Source: JALOKP01 sp963800865 (GTDB lineage: Bacteria > Acidobacteriota > Polarisedimenticolia > J045). Taken from it: DNA of 64,000 nucleotides. Below the pieces are notes generated by a model. The model did no database searches. It was not told the origin of the DNA and saw only the letters and a list, made by a program, of their open reading frames with translations. Made by a program: the position numbers and the translations under genes. Shown piece after piece: positions 50,435-61,127 of the stretch (within the stretch, counting starts at the first letter, position 1; each line of letters begins with the position of its first letter). The DNA lies in NCBI GenBank assembly GCA_963800865.1, contig CAWDCL010000005.1, positions 248,001-312,000 on the forward strand, read 5' to 3'.

Positions 50435-51828
50435 CACGCCCCCTCGCGCGAGCGCGCGCTCGCCAGGCGCACCAGTCCGTGGTGCTCGAGTCGCTTGTAG
50501 AGGTTCGAGCGCGGCGTTCCGATCGCCTGCGCGGTGCGGGTGATGTTCCAACCGTTTTCCTCCAGGCGCGCCACCAGGTAGTCGCGCTCGGACCGCTCCT
50601 TGAACTCGCGCAGGGTCGGTGCGCCGAGCCAGCTTCCGGCCGGCGTCGCGGTCGTCGCGTCGGCGCCCGGCAGGTCCTCCAGCTCGACCACGTCCCCGGG
50701 CGCGAGGATCAGCGCGCGTTCGATGACGTTCGACAGCTCGCGCACGTTCCCCGGCCACGGACGCGCCGCCAGTGCCGCCAGCGCCGCGGGGGAAAAGCGC
50801 CGCGGCCGGAAGTTGTTGTCGTCCGTGGCCCGCTGCGCCAGCTGCTCGACGAGCGCGGGCACGTCCTCGCGCCGCTCGCGCAGCGGCGGAATGGGAATCG
50901 GGAGGACCGAGAGACGGTAGTAGAGGTCCTCGCGGAAGCGTCCCGCGGCGATCTCGCTCCGCAGGTCCTTGTTCGTCGCCGCGATCACGCGCACGTCGAC
51001 CAGGATCGGCGCGCCGGCGCCGAGCGGTTCGATCTCGCCCTCCTGGAGCGCGCGCAGCACCTTGGCCTGGGTGCGCAACGACATGTCGCCGATCTCGTCG
51101 AGGAAGATCGTGCCGCCGTGAGCGCGGGCGAAGCGCCCTTTCTGGCGCGCGCTCGCCCCGGTGAACGACCCCTTCTCGTGCCCGAAGAGCTCGGACTCGA
51201 TCAGCTCGTCGGGGATCGCCGCGCAGTTGACCTTGATGAACGGCCCCTCCGAACGCGACGAGGCGCGGTGGATGGCGCGCGCCACCAGCTCCTTCCCGGT
51301 CCCCGACTCGCCGGTGATCAGCACGGTCGCCTGGGCCGGCCCGGCGCGCGCGATGAGCTCGCGCACGCGTGTCATCGCGACCGAGTCGCCGACCAGCCGG
51401 TGGCGATCCTCGTCGTCGCGGTGCCGCGAGGCAACCTCCTCGCGCAGGTGCGCGCGCTCGAGCAGGCCGCCGATACGCGCCAGCACCACGTCCCGCTCGA
51501 GCGGCTTCTCGAGAAAGTCCTGCGCCCCGAGCCGCAGCGCGGAGACCGCGGTCTCGATCGTGCCGTGGCCCGACACCATCAGGACCGGCAGGCCGGCGTG
51601 GAGCCCGCGGATCCGCTCCAGCGCGTCCAGCCCGGACATCCCCTTCATCCGGATGTCGAGCAGCACGGCGTCGGCGGGGGTGCGGGAGAGGACCGACAGC
51701 GCGTCCTCCCCGCTCGCCGCCTCGAGGACCCGGTACCCCTCGTACTCGAGGATCATCCGCAGCGCGTCGCGGATCGCGGCCTCGTCGTCGACCACGAGGA
51801 CCGTGGCACCGGGGTACCGCGAGGCCAC
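50434..51828 (-). CDS. Sigma-54-dependent response regulator (NtrC family), copy 1
   Basis: 464 residues from GTG at 51828, preferred because GAGGAA lies 9 nt upstream; a GTG at 51837 overlaps the HtrA stop but sits too close to the same box. Receiver (1-120) with phosphorylated Asp58 in AVLLDIRMKGMSG and Lys in DFLEKP. AAA+ domain has GESGTGKE (Walker A), GSFTGA (sigma-54 contact loop GAFTGA with Ser), GGTIFLDEIGD (Walker B) and the arginine-finger region. C-terminal Fis-type HTH is ENGWNITRTAQAIGTPRSNLYKRLEHHG. The kinase is probably the NtrB-like protein at 57060-58616. Confidence 0.93.
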   Translation of the reverse strand: MASRYPGATVLVVDDEAAIRDALRMILEYEGYRVLEAASGEDALSVLSRTPADAVLLDIRMKGMSGLDALERIRGLHAGLPVLMVSGHGTIETAVSALRLGAQDFLEKPLERDVVLARIGGLLERAHLREEVASRHRDDEDRHRLVGDSVAMTRVRELIARAGPAQATVLITGESGTGKELVARAIHRASSRSEGPFIKVNCAAIPDELIESELFGHEKGSFTGASARQKGRFARAHGGTIFLDEIGDMSLRTQAKVLRALQEGEIEPLGAGAPILVDVRVIAATNKDLRSEIAAGRFREDLYYRLSVLPIPIPPLRERREDVPALVEQLAQRATDDNNFRPRRFSPAALAALAARPWPGNVRELSNVIERALILAPGDVVELEDLPGADATTATPAGSWLGAPTLREFKERSERDYLVARLEENGWNITRTAQAIGTPRSNLYKRLEHHGLVRLASARSREGA

Positions 51829-51833
51829 GGCCG

Positions 51834-53471
51834 TCACTTCCTCGCGGCGGGCGCGCGGAAGAAGACCAGGGCCTGGTCGCCGTCCTGGGAGCGCACGATC
51901 ACCCGCACCACGTCGCCCGGCTTGACGCCCTGGACGACGGTCCGGAAATCGGCCACGGTCGGCGTCGGCTTGCCGTTCACGTCGGTGATCACGACGCCGG
52001 GCTGCAGGCCCTCGCGGTAGGCGTTGGAGGTCGGGTCGACGTCGGTCACCAGGACGCCGCGGATCCCGCGCTTCTCCAGCGTCTCGCGCATCTCGGGCCG
52101 GACCGGCTTGACCGTGATGCCGAGGCTCGTCTCGCTCTCCACTTCCTTGGGTGAGGGCGCGGGCGCTGCACGGCCTTCCTCCTCCTCCAGCCCGATTCGC
52201 CGCTCGGCCAGCGTGACGTCGATCGCCAGCTTCTGGCCGCGCTTGGCCTGGGTGTCGAAGCGCCAGACGTCGAGCCGCACGACCTCCCCCGGCCGCTTCG
52301 CGCTGATCGCGTTGACCAGCTCGTTGCTGTTGGAGACCGGCCGGCCATCGACGGTGAGGATGACGTCCTCCTGCCTGACCCCGGCCTTGGCGGCGGGCGT
52401 GTCCGGGTCGACGCGCTGCACGAGTGCGCCCTTCGTGTCGGACAGACCGTAGAAGACCGCACTCTGCGCGGTGAGCGGACCGACCGAAACGCCGAGGTAG
52501 CCGCGGCGCACGGTGCCGGTGGCGACGAGCTGGTCGAGCGAGCGGCGGGCGGCGTCCATCGGGAGCGCGAATCCGATCCCCTCGATCAGCCCCTCGCGGC
52601 CGCCGAACGGGCCGCCGTCGTTGCGGACGATCGCGGTGTTGATCCCGATGACCTCGCCCCGCGCGTTGATCAGCGGGCCACCCGAGTTGCCGAAGTTGAT
52701 CGCGGCGTCGGTCTGGATGTAGTCGCCCAGCTCGGTGGCATCGAAGTTCAGGCGCCGGCCCTTGCCGCTGACCACGCCGGCGGTGACGCTGTTCCGGTAC
52801 ATGATCGGGTTGCCGATCGCAAGCACCCATTCACCGACCCGCAACGCGTCCGAGCTGCCGAGGGGCAGCGCCGCGAACGGCTTGTCGGACTCGACCTTGA
52901 TCACCGCGAGATCGAGGTACGGGTCGATCCCGACCAGCTTGGCTTCGAAGTCGCGCTCGTCGGAGGTCCTGACGCGCAGGTCCTCCGCCTTCTCGACGAC
53001 GTGCCGGTTGGTCATGATGTAGCCGTCGGTGGTGAAGAAGAACCCGGAGCCGCCCGACCGCTGCGGACGCGGGCGGGGCCGCTGCCCGTCGCCTTGCCCA
53101 TCGGGTTGCTGCTTCTGATCCTCCTCCTCGAAGAAGCGGCGGAAGAAGGGATTGTCGCGGAACATCTCGTGCGGATCCTGCTGGTCCTCGACGTAGCTGA
53201 TCGAGGAGATCTGGACCACGGACGGGATCGCCCGCTCCGCGAGATCGGCGAACGAGGGGGGCGCCACCGCCGGGGCCGGGGCCGCGGGCGGGGCGAGCTT
53301 GAGCTGCGAGAGGTCCGCGTTCGCGGGGGCGAGCGCCGTGACGCCGGAAGCGCCCGGTCCGAGCAGCCCGGCCGCGCCGCCGGCCGTCGGGGCCACGCTG
53401 GCCACCAGGGCGCCGAGGCCGACCGCCGCGGAGAGCATCACCGTCATGCCGAAGAAACCCGTGGACTTCAT
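51834..53471 (-). CDS. Periplasmic serine protease/chaperone HtrA (Do family)
   Basis: 545 residues. N-terminal hydrophobic segment (residues 7-30) acts as signal or anchor. Trypsin-like domain with catalytic His157 (NRHVV), Asp187 (LDLAVI) and Ser263 (NFGNSGGP). A Lys/Gln/Pro-rich loop (EEEDQKQQPDGQGDGQRPRPRPQR) is a long LA loop. Two PDZ domains follow, with VQRVDPDTPAAKAGVRQEDVILTVDGRP and VLVTDVDPTSNAYREGLQPGVVITDVNGKP. GGAGG lies 8 nt upstream of the ATG. It degrades or refolds damaged envelope proteins. It lies between two NtrC-type regulators, which suggests sigma-54-type control by an envelope signal. Confidence 0.94.
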   Translation of the reverse strand: MKSTGFFGMTVMLSAAVGLGALVASVAPTAGGAAGLLGPGASGVTALAPANADLSQLKLAPPAAPAPAVAPPSFADLAERAIPSVVQISSISYVEDQQDPHEMFRDNPFFRRFFEEEDQKQQPDGQGDGQRPRPRPQRSGGSGFFFTTDGYIMTNRHVVEKAEDLRVRTSDERDFEAKLVGIDPYLDLAVIKVESDKPFAALPLGSSDALRVGEWVLAIGNPIMYRNSVTAGVVSGKGRRLNFDATELGDYIQTDAAINFGNSGGPLINARGEVIGINTAIVRNDGGPFGGREGLIEGIGFALPMDAARRSLDQLVATGTVRRGYLGVSVGPLTAQSAVFYGLSDTKGALVQRVDPDTPAAKAGVRQEDVILTVDGRPVSNSNELVNAISAKRPGEVVRLDVWRFDTQAKRGQKLAIDVTLAERRIGLEEEEGRAAPAPSPKEVESETSLGITVKPVRPEMRETLEKRGIRGVLVTDVDPTSNAYREGLQPGVVITDVNGKPTPTVADFRTVVQGVKPGDVVRVIVRSQDGDQALVFFRAPAARK

Positions 53472-53566
53472 GCCGGAACCTCCGGGACCCGTAGGGCCCG
53501 CCGTGCGGCTCCCCGCCGCGGGGAGCGCGAAAGAGTGCGCCAGCCGGCGCCCTCCCGCCAATTTTC

Positions 53567-55008
<1,442 letters not shown>

Positions 55009-55009
<1 letters not shown>

Positions 55010-57063
55010 CACTCCCCCGCGGTGTCGTGCGACGGGCCGGAGGCGAGCAGCGCCAGCAGCGCGGCCTGGTCGAGCACCGGGATCCCGAGTTCCTGCGCCC
55101 TGGCCAGCTTGCTCCCGGCGTCCGCGCCGGCAACGACGTAGTCGGTCTTCCGGCTGACCGCCGAGGCGACGCGCGCCCCGGCGGCCTCCAGCCGGGCAGC
55201 GGCTTCCTCGCGCGTCATCGCCGGCAGCGTGCCGGTCAGCACGAAGGCCTTGCCGGCGAGCGGGCCGGCCGGCGGCGGCCCCTCGGCCCCCGGCTCGTCG
55301 AGCGCCAGTCCGCGCGCCGCCAGGCGCGCGAGCACCTCGGTGCCCGCGTGCGAGCGGAAGAAATGCGCCAGGGACGAGGCCGTTTCGGGCCCGATCTCGC
55401 GCACCGCGGTCAGCCGCGCCGCGGCGTCCTCCGCGCGCGCCGCCGCGGCCAGCGTGTCGAGCGTCACGAAGTGCCGCGCGAGCAGCTTCGCCGCGCGTTC
55501 GCCGACGTGGCGGATCCCCAGCGCGAAAAGCAGCCGGTGCAGCGGCCGGGCCCGGCTGGCCTCGAGTTGTGCGACCAGGTTGAGCGCCGACTTCTCCCCC
55601 ATCCGCTCGAGGCCCGCGAGGCGCTCCGCGTCCAGGTCGTAGAGGTCCGCGACGTCGCGCACGAGGCCGCGCTCGACGAGCTGGTCGATCAGCGCCGGGC
55701 CGAGCCCCTCGACGTCCATCGCGGTCCGTCGCGCGAAGTGACGGAGCGTCTCCTTCAGGCGCGCGGGGCAACTGGGATTGGCGCAGCGCAGCGCGACCTC
55801 GCCCTCCTCGCGCACCACCGGCTCGCCGCAGGCGGGACAGGTCGAGGGCGGCACGATCGGGGCGGCGTCGGACGGGCGCCGGGCGGGAAGCGGCCCGACC
55901 ACCTTGGGGATCACCTCGCCGCCCTTCTCGACCAGCACCGTGTCGCCGATCCGGATGTCGAGCCGCACGATCTCGTCGAGGTTGTGCAGCGTGGCCCGGG
56001 AGACCGTCGAGCCCGCGAGCCGTACCGGTTCCAGTTCGGCGACCGGCGTCAGGACCCCGGTCCGGCCGACCTGCCAGGTGACCCCGGTGAGGCGGGTCAC
56101 CTCCTGCGCTGCCGGGTACTTGTAGGCCACCGCCCAGCGGGGCGCCTTGCTGGTCGCCCCGGCGCGCTGCTGGAGCTCGCGCGCGGAGGCCTTGATCACG
56201 ATCCCGTCGATCTCGTAGGGCAGTTCGTGGCGCTTCTCGGCCCAGGCCCGGATGGTGTCGAGCACGGCCGGCAGCCCGCTGAGGCGCGCGCGGTGCGGGT
56301 TCGTCCTCAACCCCGCGCGCGCCAGTTCGTCGAGCCCGGCGAACTGGTCGGCAGGCCGTTCGCCGTCGATCGACAGCGCCTGCCAGAACTGCAGGTCGAG
56401 TGGCCGCGCGGCGACGATCCGCGGATCCTGCATCCGCAGCGTCCCCGCCGCCGCGTTGCGCGGGTTGGCGAACGGCGGCTCGCCGTTCTCCTCGCGCTCG
56501 GCGTTGAGGGCCACGAAGCCGTCGCGCGGGAAATAGACCTCGCCGCGGGCCTCCAGCGCGCGGTGCGGCCCGGCCAGGCGCAGCGGCAGCGAGCGGATCG
56601 TCCGCACGTTGCCGGTGATCTCCTCGCCCACCGCGCCGTCGCCGCGCGAGACGGCGCGCGCGAGGCGCCCCTCCTCGTAGGTCACGCTGACCGAGACGCC
56701 GTCGAGCTTGTGCTCGACCGAGTACTCCAGCGGCTCGTCCCCGGTGAGCCCGGCGGCGCGCCGCAGCCGGGCCTCCCACTCGACCAGCTCCTGCTCGCTG
56801 TAGACGTTCTCGAGCGAGAGCATCGGCTCGGTGTGCCGTACCTGCGGGAAATCGCCCGGCACCGGGAAGCCGACGCGCTGCGTCGGGGAATCGGACGTCA
56901 CCAGCTCCGGGAAGCGGGCTTCGATCGAGGCCAGCTCGCGTTCGAGCGCGTCGTACTCGCCGTCCGTGATCTCGGGCGCGGCGAGCACGTAGTAAAGGTG
57001 GCGGTGGCGCCACAGCTCGCGCCGCAGCTCCTCCGCGCGGGCGGCGGCCTGCGCCGGCTTCAT
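55009..57063 (-). CDS. ligA: NAD-dependent DNA ligase
   Basis: 684 residues. Domain Ia (HLYYVLAAPEITDGEYDALERELASIE), adenylation domain with the nucleophile Lys in EHKLDGVSVSV, SRGDGAVGEEITGNVRTI, FANPRNAAAGTLR, and VGRTGVLTPVAELEPVRLAGSTVSRATLHN. The OB fold ends in a four-Cys zinc finger (CPACGEP...CANPSCPA). Helix-hairpin-helix repeats and a BRCT domain (AGKAFVLTGTLPAMTREEAAARLEAAGA) close the protein. It overlaps the kinase gene upstream by 4 nt and the regulator downstream by 1 nt. Essential for replication and repair; its place in a signalling operon is odd. Confidence 0.97.
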
Positions 57064-58616
57064 GGGGGGGTTCCCGCGGCGGGGCCCGGCGGTGCTTCCG
57101 GCCGCTGATCCTCGCGCGCCATCTCGACGACCGCCGCCGGCAGCACGATCCGGAAGGTGCTCCCCTTCCCGATCGCCGTCTCGACCTCGATCCGCCCGCC
57201 GTGCAGTTCCACCGAGCGCCGCGCGATCGGCAGGCCGAGCCCGGAGCCGGCCGGCTTCTTCGACCAGAAGACCTCGAAGATGTGGCCCAGCGCGGCGCCG
57301 TCGATCCCCGGGCCCTGGTCCGCGATGTCGATCCGCGCCTCGCCCTGCGCGGTCGCCCCGACGGTCACGACGACGGCGCCGCCCTTCGGGCTGACCTCCA
57401 GCGCGTTCTGGAGGATGTTGAGCAGCGCCTGGCGGATCCGGGCGGGGTCGACCCAGACCGCGGGGGCGCCTTCCTCGGTCTTCAGCTCGAGGCGGAGCCC
57501 CGCGGCGTGGAACTGCGGCCGCGAGAAGCGCAGCACGTCGGCGACCAGCTCGCCCGGCGCGATCTCCTCGCGCCGCTCGACGCGCGGCTTGGCGAACGCG
57601 AGGAAGTCCTTGACCAGCCGCTCGAGACGCAGCACCTCGCCGCGGCTGCTCTTGAGCAGCTGCAGCGTGTCGGCGTCGATGCCCGAGGAGGACAGCTCCT
57701 CCTCCAGCATCTGGAGGTTGATGTTCATCGCGTTGAGCGGGTTGCGAATCTCGTGTGCGAGGCCGGAGGCGAGCGTGCCGAGGCTGGCCAGCTGCTCCGC
57801 CTTCTGCGACTCCGCCTCCAGCCGGCGCGTGCGCTGGATCAGCCGCAGCACGTAGAGAAAGGCCAGCGCCAGGATGACCGAGCTGATCGCGCCGCCGATC
57901 AGCAGCTGCCGCATCAGCGACCGGCGCAGCGCGAGCGCTTCCTCCTCGAGCGCGTCGGGGACGATCGCCAGCATCAGCTTGGCGGCACCGGCCCCCACGG
58001 GGACCTCGACGACCCGCTCGGCGCCGATCGTGCGGACCTCGGTCATGCCACGGTTGCGGGGCAGGGCCGAGATCGGCGGCGAATCGGGGCTGACCGGCGC
58101 GGCGCCGCCGAAGGCCGTTCCGGCGTAGCGGACGGACCGGCCGCCCTGGTCCGGGAAGAACTCGGCGATGACCCGCCCGTCGTGGGCCTGGATCTGGAGC
58201 CGCTTGACCACCTTGGTCTGCAGGGTCCAGTCGTCGAGCATCCGGGAGACCACCGCCTGGCTCTCGATCAGCCGGACCGACTCGAACGAGCCGTGGGGCG
58301 CGACCTGCCGGGCCAGCTCGTCGGCGAGACCCCGCGCGAACTGCCGCGTTTCGAGGAGCTTCTCCTGGAGCGCGCGCCGGTCGAGGTCGCGGAAGACGAT
58401 CCACCCGGCGACGGCGCCATGGGCGAAGAAGAAGAGCACGAAGATCACGACCGCCCGCAGCAGCAGGCGCCGGATCTCCCGCTCTCGATTTCCGGTCGCC
58501 GGGGACAGCTGGTACCTCGATCCCGCTCGGGGCGTGAGAAGCATGCCGCCGTTCCCCAGTTTGCGCCCTTCGGCCGCTCCAGTCAATTCGGCGTACTCAA
58601 TATAGGACGTATCCAT
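57060..58616 (-). CDS. Membrane histidine kinase, NtrB/ZraS-like
   Basis: 518 residues. Two transmembrane helices (about 53-75 and 236-258) flank a 160-residue periplasmic sensor region. HisKA has SGLAHEIRNPLNAMNINLQMLEEEL with phosphorylated His288. HATPase_c has LNILQNALEVSPKGG, DQGPGIDG, VFWSKKPAGSGLGLPIARRSVELHGG. The order of such kinases with NtrC-like regulators is typical. The start ATG at 58616 lies in an AT-rich tract without a ribosome binding site; ATG at residue 25 (58544) is possible. First gene of the run to 49439. The signal is unknown, probably envelope condition. Confidence 0.88.
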   Translation of the reverse strand: MDTSYIEYAELTGAAEGRKLGNGGMLLTPRAGSRYQLSPATGNREREIRRLLLRAVVIFVLFFFAHGAVAGWIVFRDLDRRALQEKLLETRQFARGLADELARQVAPHGSFESVRLIESQAVVSRMLDDWTLQTKVVKRLQIQAHDGRVIAEFFPDQGGRSVRYAGTAFGGAAPVSPDSPPISALPRNRGMTEVRTIGAERVVEVPVGAGAAKLMLAIVPDALEEEALALRRSLMRQLLIGGAISSVILALAFLYVLRLIQRTRRLEAESQKAEQLASLGTLASGLAHEIRNPLNAMNINLQMLEEELSSSGIDADTLQLLKSSRGEVLRLERLVKDFLAFAKPRVERREEIAPGELVADVLRFSRPQFHAAGLRLELKTEEGAPAVWVDPARIRQALLNILQNALEVSPKGGAVVVTVGATAQGEARIDIADQGPGIDGAALGHIFEVFWSKKPAGSGLGLPIARRSVELHGGRIEVETAIGKGSTFRIVLPAAVVEMAREDQRPEAPPGPAAGTPP

Positions 58617-58676
58617 CAGTACTTAATGATTACTATTACTCCGTGATTCTTGTTTGTTCGGTCCCGGTCACACAAT
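58597..58676. other. AT-rich tract in divergent promoter region
   Basis: An 80-nt stretch of about 35-45 percent GC in a genome near 70 percent, including ATTACTATTACT and AGTACTTAATG. It covers the first codons of the histidine kinase gene as listed and the region between it and the XRE-TPR gene. TATATT on the minus strand (58604-58599) and CACAAT on the plus strand (58671-58676) could be -10 elements. The remaining 157 nt to 58834 hold no visible gene. Confidence 0.6.
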
Positions 58677-58833
58677 GAACGGGCGGTTAGAGCGCCTCGA
58701 CGGTACCCTCATGGTCAGGATTCATCCCGCTCGCTGCATGCTCACCGCAGGTTTGGCGGACTCCCGCGTCGCACAGGGCGCTCTTGCGGGAGAGTAGGCA
58801 CACAGCGCGCGGGGTTTCGCCGGGGAGACGTTC

Positions 58834-60075
58834 ATGGAAAGCGCACGGTCCCGGATCGAACAGACCAGCCGGAGCGATCGCGACCTCGCGGCCGCGGATG
58901 CGAAGGGCAGCGTCAGGTTGGGTCAGTACCTTCACAGCCTGCGCACCGGGTACGGCTACTCCTTGCGCAAGGTCGAGGAGAAGGCCCGCGTCCACGGCGG
59001 CGAGATCGACAACTCGCAGCTCAGCCGCTACGAGAAGGGGATCTGCTACCCCTCCTTCGACAAGCTGCGGACGCTGGCGCGGATCTTCAACGTCTCGATC
59101 CAGACCTTCTCCGACGTCGTCGACCTCGAGGAGCTGGAGAAGAACCAGCCCACGATCAGCGATCCCGACGAGCTGGTGAAGGGTGGGCACGAGGAGTTCC
59201 GCCTCGGCGACTACGGGCGCGCGTACGCCATGTTCCAGCGCGCTCGCCGCCTGCTCGAGGAGCGCGAGGACGCCGCGGCGGTCTCGCCCGAGAGCGCGCG
59301 CCAGATCGCCAAGATCCGGCTGGCGACCGCCATCACGCTCTACCGGATGGGCAAGATCAGCCTGTCCGAGTACGAGATCCGGCAGCTCCTGCGCCTCGAG
59401 CGGAGCATCGACCCGGGCACCGTGGTGCGCGCGCTGCTGCAGCTCTCCAACGTGCACGCCACGTTCGGCGACTTCCTGCTGGCCGAGATGGAGGCCTCGC
59501 GCGCGCTGTCGGTTGCGACCGGCCTCCCGGAGCCGATCCTGGCCGCCTACGCCCACCACGCTCTCGGGCGGATCCACCAGGAGCGCGAAGAGAACGACCA
59601 GGCGCTGGTGCACTACCACGACGCGCTCGCGCGCTACCGCGACGCGGGGGACGTGCACGAGGCGCTCAAAGTGAAACTGAACCTCGGCCCGATCTACGCG
59701 TCGCGCGGGCAGTTCCGCGAGGGGATCCGCCTGCTGCGCGAGGCCCGCGAGGAGGCCCGGCGGCTCGGTCACCGGTGGACGGTGGCGTCGGCCGGAGCCT
59801 GGCTCGCGGAGATCCACTTCCGCCGGGGCGACTACGACGCGGCGCGGCAGTTCATCCGCGAGTCGAACGCCATCGCCGGCGGCGGCGAAGTGCAGTACCT
59901 GGACATCCTGTTCCTGAACGCCTTCTACGGCTGGAAGATCGCGCTCGCCGAGGACAACCTGGCCGAAGCCAGGATCGCCCTGGGGCGGCTGAAGTACATG
60001 CGGCCGAATCTCGAACAGAACCTCCCCGAGGTTCGTGAGTTCGACCGCTACATCGAGAAGGGGGGTGCACGATGA
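58834..60075 (+). CDS. XRE-family transcriptional regulator with TPR domain
   Basis: 413 residues. Residues 28-98 form a lambda-repressor-like HTH with GQYLHSLRTGYGYSLRKVEEKARV, NSQLSRYEKGICYPSFDKLRTLARIFNVS. Residues 115-410 are helical TPR repeats of the kind found in RRNPP-type regulators and AfsR/SARP-like proteins (EFRLGDYGRAYAMFQRARRLL, LEPIL-type ALGRIHQEREENDQALVHYHDALARY, LNLGPIYASRGQFREGIRLLREA). TPRs of such proteins bind peptides or other signals and control DNA binding. GGGAGA lies 6 nt upstream. Its stop overlaps the ATG of a secreted protein (ATGA). Confidence 0.87.
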   Translation: MESARSRIEQTSRSDRDLAAADAKGSVRLGQYLHSLRTGYGYSLRKVEEKARVHGGEIDNSQLSRYEKGICYPSFDKLRTLARIFNVSIQTFSDVVDLEELEKNQPTISDPDELVKGGHEEFRLGDYGRAYAMFQRARRLLEEREDAAAVSPESARQIAKIRLATAITLYRMGKISLSEYEIRQLLRLERSIDPGTVVRALLQLSNVHATFGDFLLAEMEASRALSVATGLPEPILAAYAHHALGRIHQEREENDQALVHYHDALARYRDAGDVHEALKVKLNLGPIYASRGQFREGIRLLREAREEARRLGHRWTVASAGAWLAEIHFRRGDYDAARQFIRESNAIAGGGEVQYLDILFLNAFYGWKIALAEDNLAEARIALGRLKYMRPNLEQNLPEVREFDRYIEKGGAR

Positions 60076-60710
60076 AGCGCAACTCGATCCTCGCGCTGCT
60101 CATCGTCGTCACGCTGTGCACCGGTACCGCGCTGGCGGGCTTGCCGCCCGTGGCGCGTCCGGCCGGCCTCACGCCCGACTATCGCGCCGAAGGCGATGGA
60201 CCGGTCACCATGGCGGTCGATCCCGCGGGGCGGATGTGGGCGGTTTGGGCCTACGCCCAGGGGGGGGAGTTCGACGTCGCCGTGTCCGTATCCGACGGGC
60301 GGGTGTGGACCTTCCCGACGCTGCTCGGCGTCGCGAACGGCCGCAACGACATCGACCCCCGGATCGCGTTCCTCCCGAACGGCGTGCCGGTCGTGGTCTG
60401 GTGGCAGGAGGGAAATGCCACCGCCGGGCCGAGCGTGCTGCAGAGCGTCGGGAACGCCCAGGGCTTCGCCCCGGCGACGACGGTGCGGAGCGGCGCCCGC
60501 CAGCCCCAGATCCTGGCGACCTCCGCCGGCAGCGTGACGCTCGGGCTGCTCAGCGCGTCGGGCGACGTGCAGACGATGCAGTCGCCGACGACGCCGATCC
60601 AGGTCGGCCCGGGCTGGCGCGACAAGCCTTCGCCGGACGGCGGGACCAACGGTCCCGACCCGATGCCGACGTTGATCATCAAGCCCCCCGGGTCGCCCAA
60701 CCACAGCTGA
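60072..60710 (+). CDS. Small secreted protein coupled to the XRE-TPR regulator
   Basis: 212 residues. Signal peptide (MKRNSILALLIVVTLCTGTALA). The mature part has two or three sialidase/BNR-like blades with Asp-box-like turns: MAVDPAGRMWAVWAYAQGGEFDVAVSVSDGR, IDPRIAFLPNGVPVVVWWQEGNATAG, PQILATSAGSVTLGLLSASG. It is too short for a whole propeller. The C-terminus ends PTLIIKPPGSPNHS. The ATG lies in the stop of the regulator gene; a strong terminator follows. Export and function with the regulator are inferred. No catalytic residues can be seen. Confidence 0.75.
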   Translation: MKRNSILALLIVVTLCTGTALAGLPPVARPAGLTPDYRAEGDGPVTMAVDPAGRMWAVWAYAQGGEFDVAVSVSDGRVWTFPTLLGVANGRNDIDPRIAFLPNGVPVVVWWQEGNATAGPSVLQSVGNAQGFAPATTVRSGARQPQILATSAGSVTLGLLSASGDVQTMQSPTTPIQVGPGWRDKPSPDGGTNGPDPMPTLIIKPPGSPNHS

Positions 60711-60729
60711 CTCCGGGGACGAGTTCGGG

Positions 60730-60762
60730 AAGCCCCGGCCCGCGGGCCGGGGCTTTCTTTTT
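60730..60762 (+). terminator. Rho-independent terminator after the secreted protein gene
   Basis: AAGCCCCGGCCC-GC-GGGCCGGGGCTT forms a 12-bp stem followed by TCTTTTTG. It lies 19 nt after the stop. Confidence 0.9.
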
Positions 60763-60944
60763 GCCCGAAGACAGACGCCCGTCTGCCGGTTTCCCACCCG
60801 GAGGGCGCTCAAGCCAGACATTCATACGCCAAGGTGGGAAGAAGGGCTCGTCCGGCCCCGTCGTGTCTCACAGGCCCCGCCCGTCGCGGTAAGGCGACGG
60901 AGCGCAAGTCGCTGCCGAAACGGGAAAAACAGCCCCGGTGAGGC

Positions 60945-60973
60945 TTGACACCGTTCGTCCATCTCCCTACCAT
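60945..60973 (+). promoter_or_regulatory. Sigma70-type promoter of the dcw cluster
   Basis: Perfect TTGACA at 60945-60950, 17-nt spacer and TACCAT at 60968-60973. The MraZ boxes begin 5 nt further on. Confidence 0.75.
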
Positions 60974-60978
60974 CCGCG

Positions 60979-61004
60979 GTGGGAAGAAGTGGGATGTAGT
61001 GGGA
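60979..61004 (+). promoter_or_regulatory. MraZ operator, three boxes
   Basis: GTGGGA occurs at 60979, 60989 and 60999 with an exact 10-bp period, the known pattern of MraZ-binding repeats (TGGG(A/G)). A degenerate GGGGGA follows near 61009. Binding just downstream of the -10 would repress the dcw operon, including mraZ. Confidence 0.85.
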
Positions 61005-61127
61005 TGACGGGGGAGAAGGAACGGGCGTTCGGCCAGCAGTCCTGACCCTCGAACAGCCTACCGCAGACAACGCGAGCCGGAAGGCCCGCCCAGTGCCTTT
61101 CGGGCCCCGGGTTTCGCTGGAGTTTCG

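Larger units (their letters stand above)
60711..61127. other. 417-nt region upstream of the dcw cluster
   Basis: Contains the terminator at 60730-60762, several short inverted repeats around 60870-60925 (GTCGC-GGTAAG-GCGAC, then GCGAC...GTCGC), the mraZ promoter and MraZ boxes, and a hairpin (GGCCCG...CGGGCC, about 61083-61107) just before the mraZ ribosome binding site. I recognise no known RNA family in 60765-60940. Confidence 0.6.

Noticed and set aside
60765..60940. Possible structured RNA (such as RNase P RNA) before mraZ, because of several short hairpins
   Set aside because: The conserved RNase P sequences (GAGGAAAGTCC, ACAGAA with GTAAGAG) are missing, the space is too short, and it has no terminator of its own.
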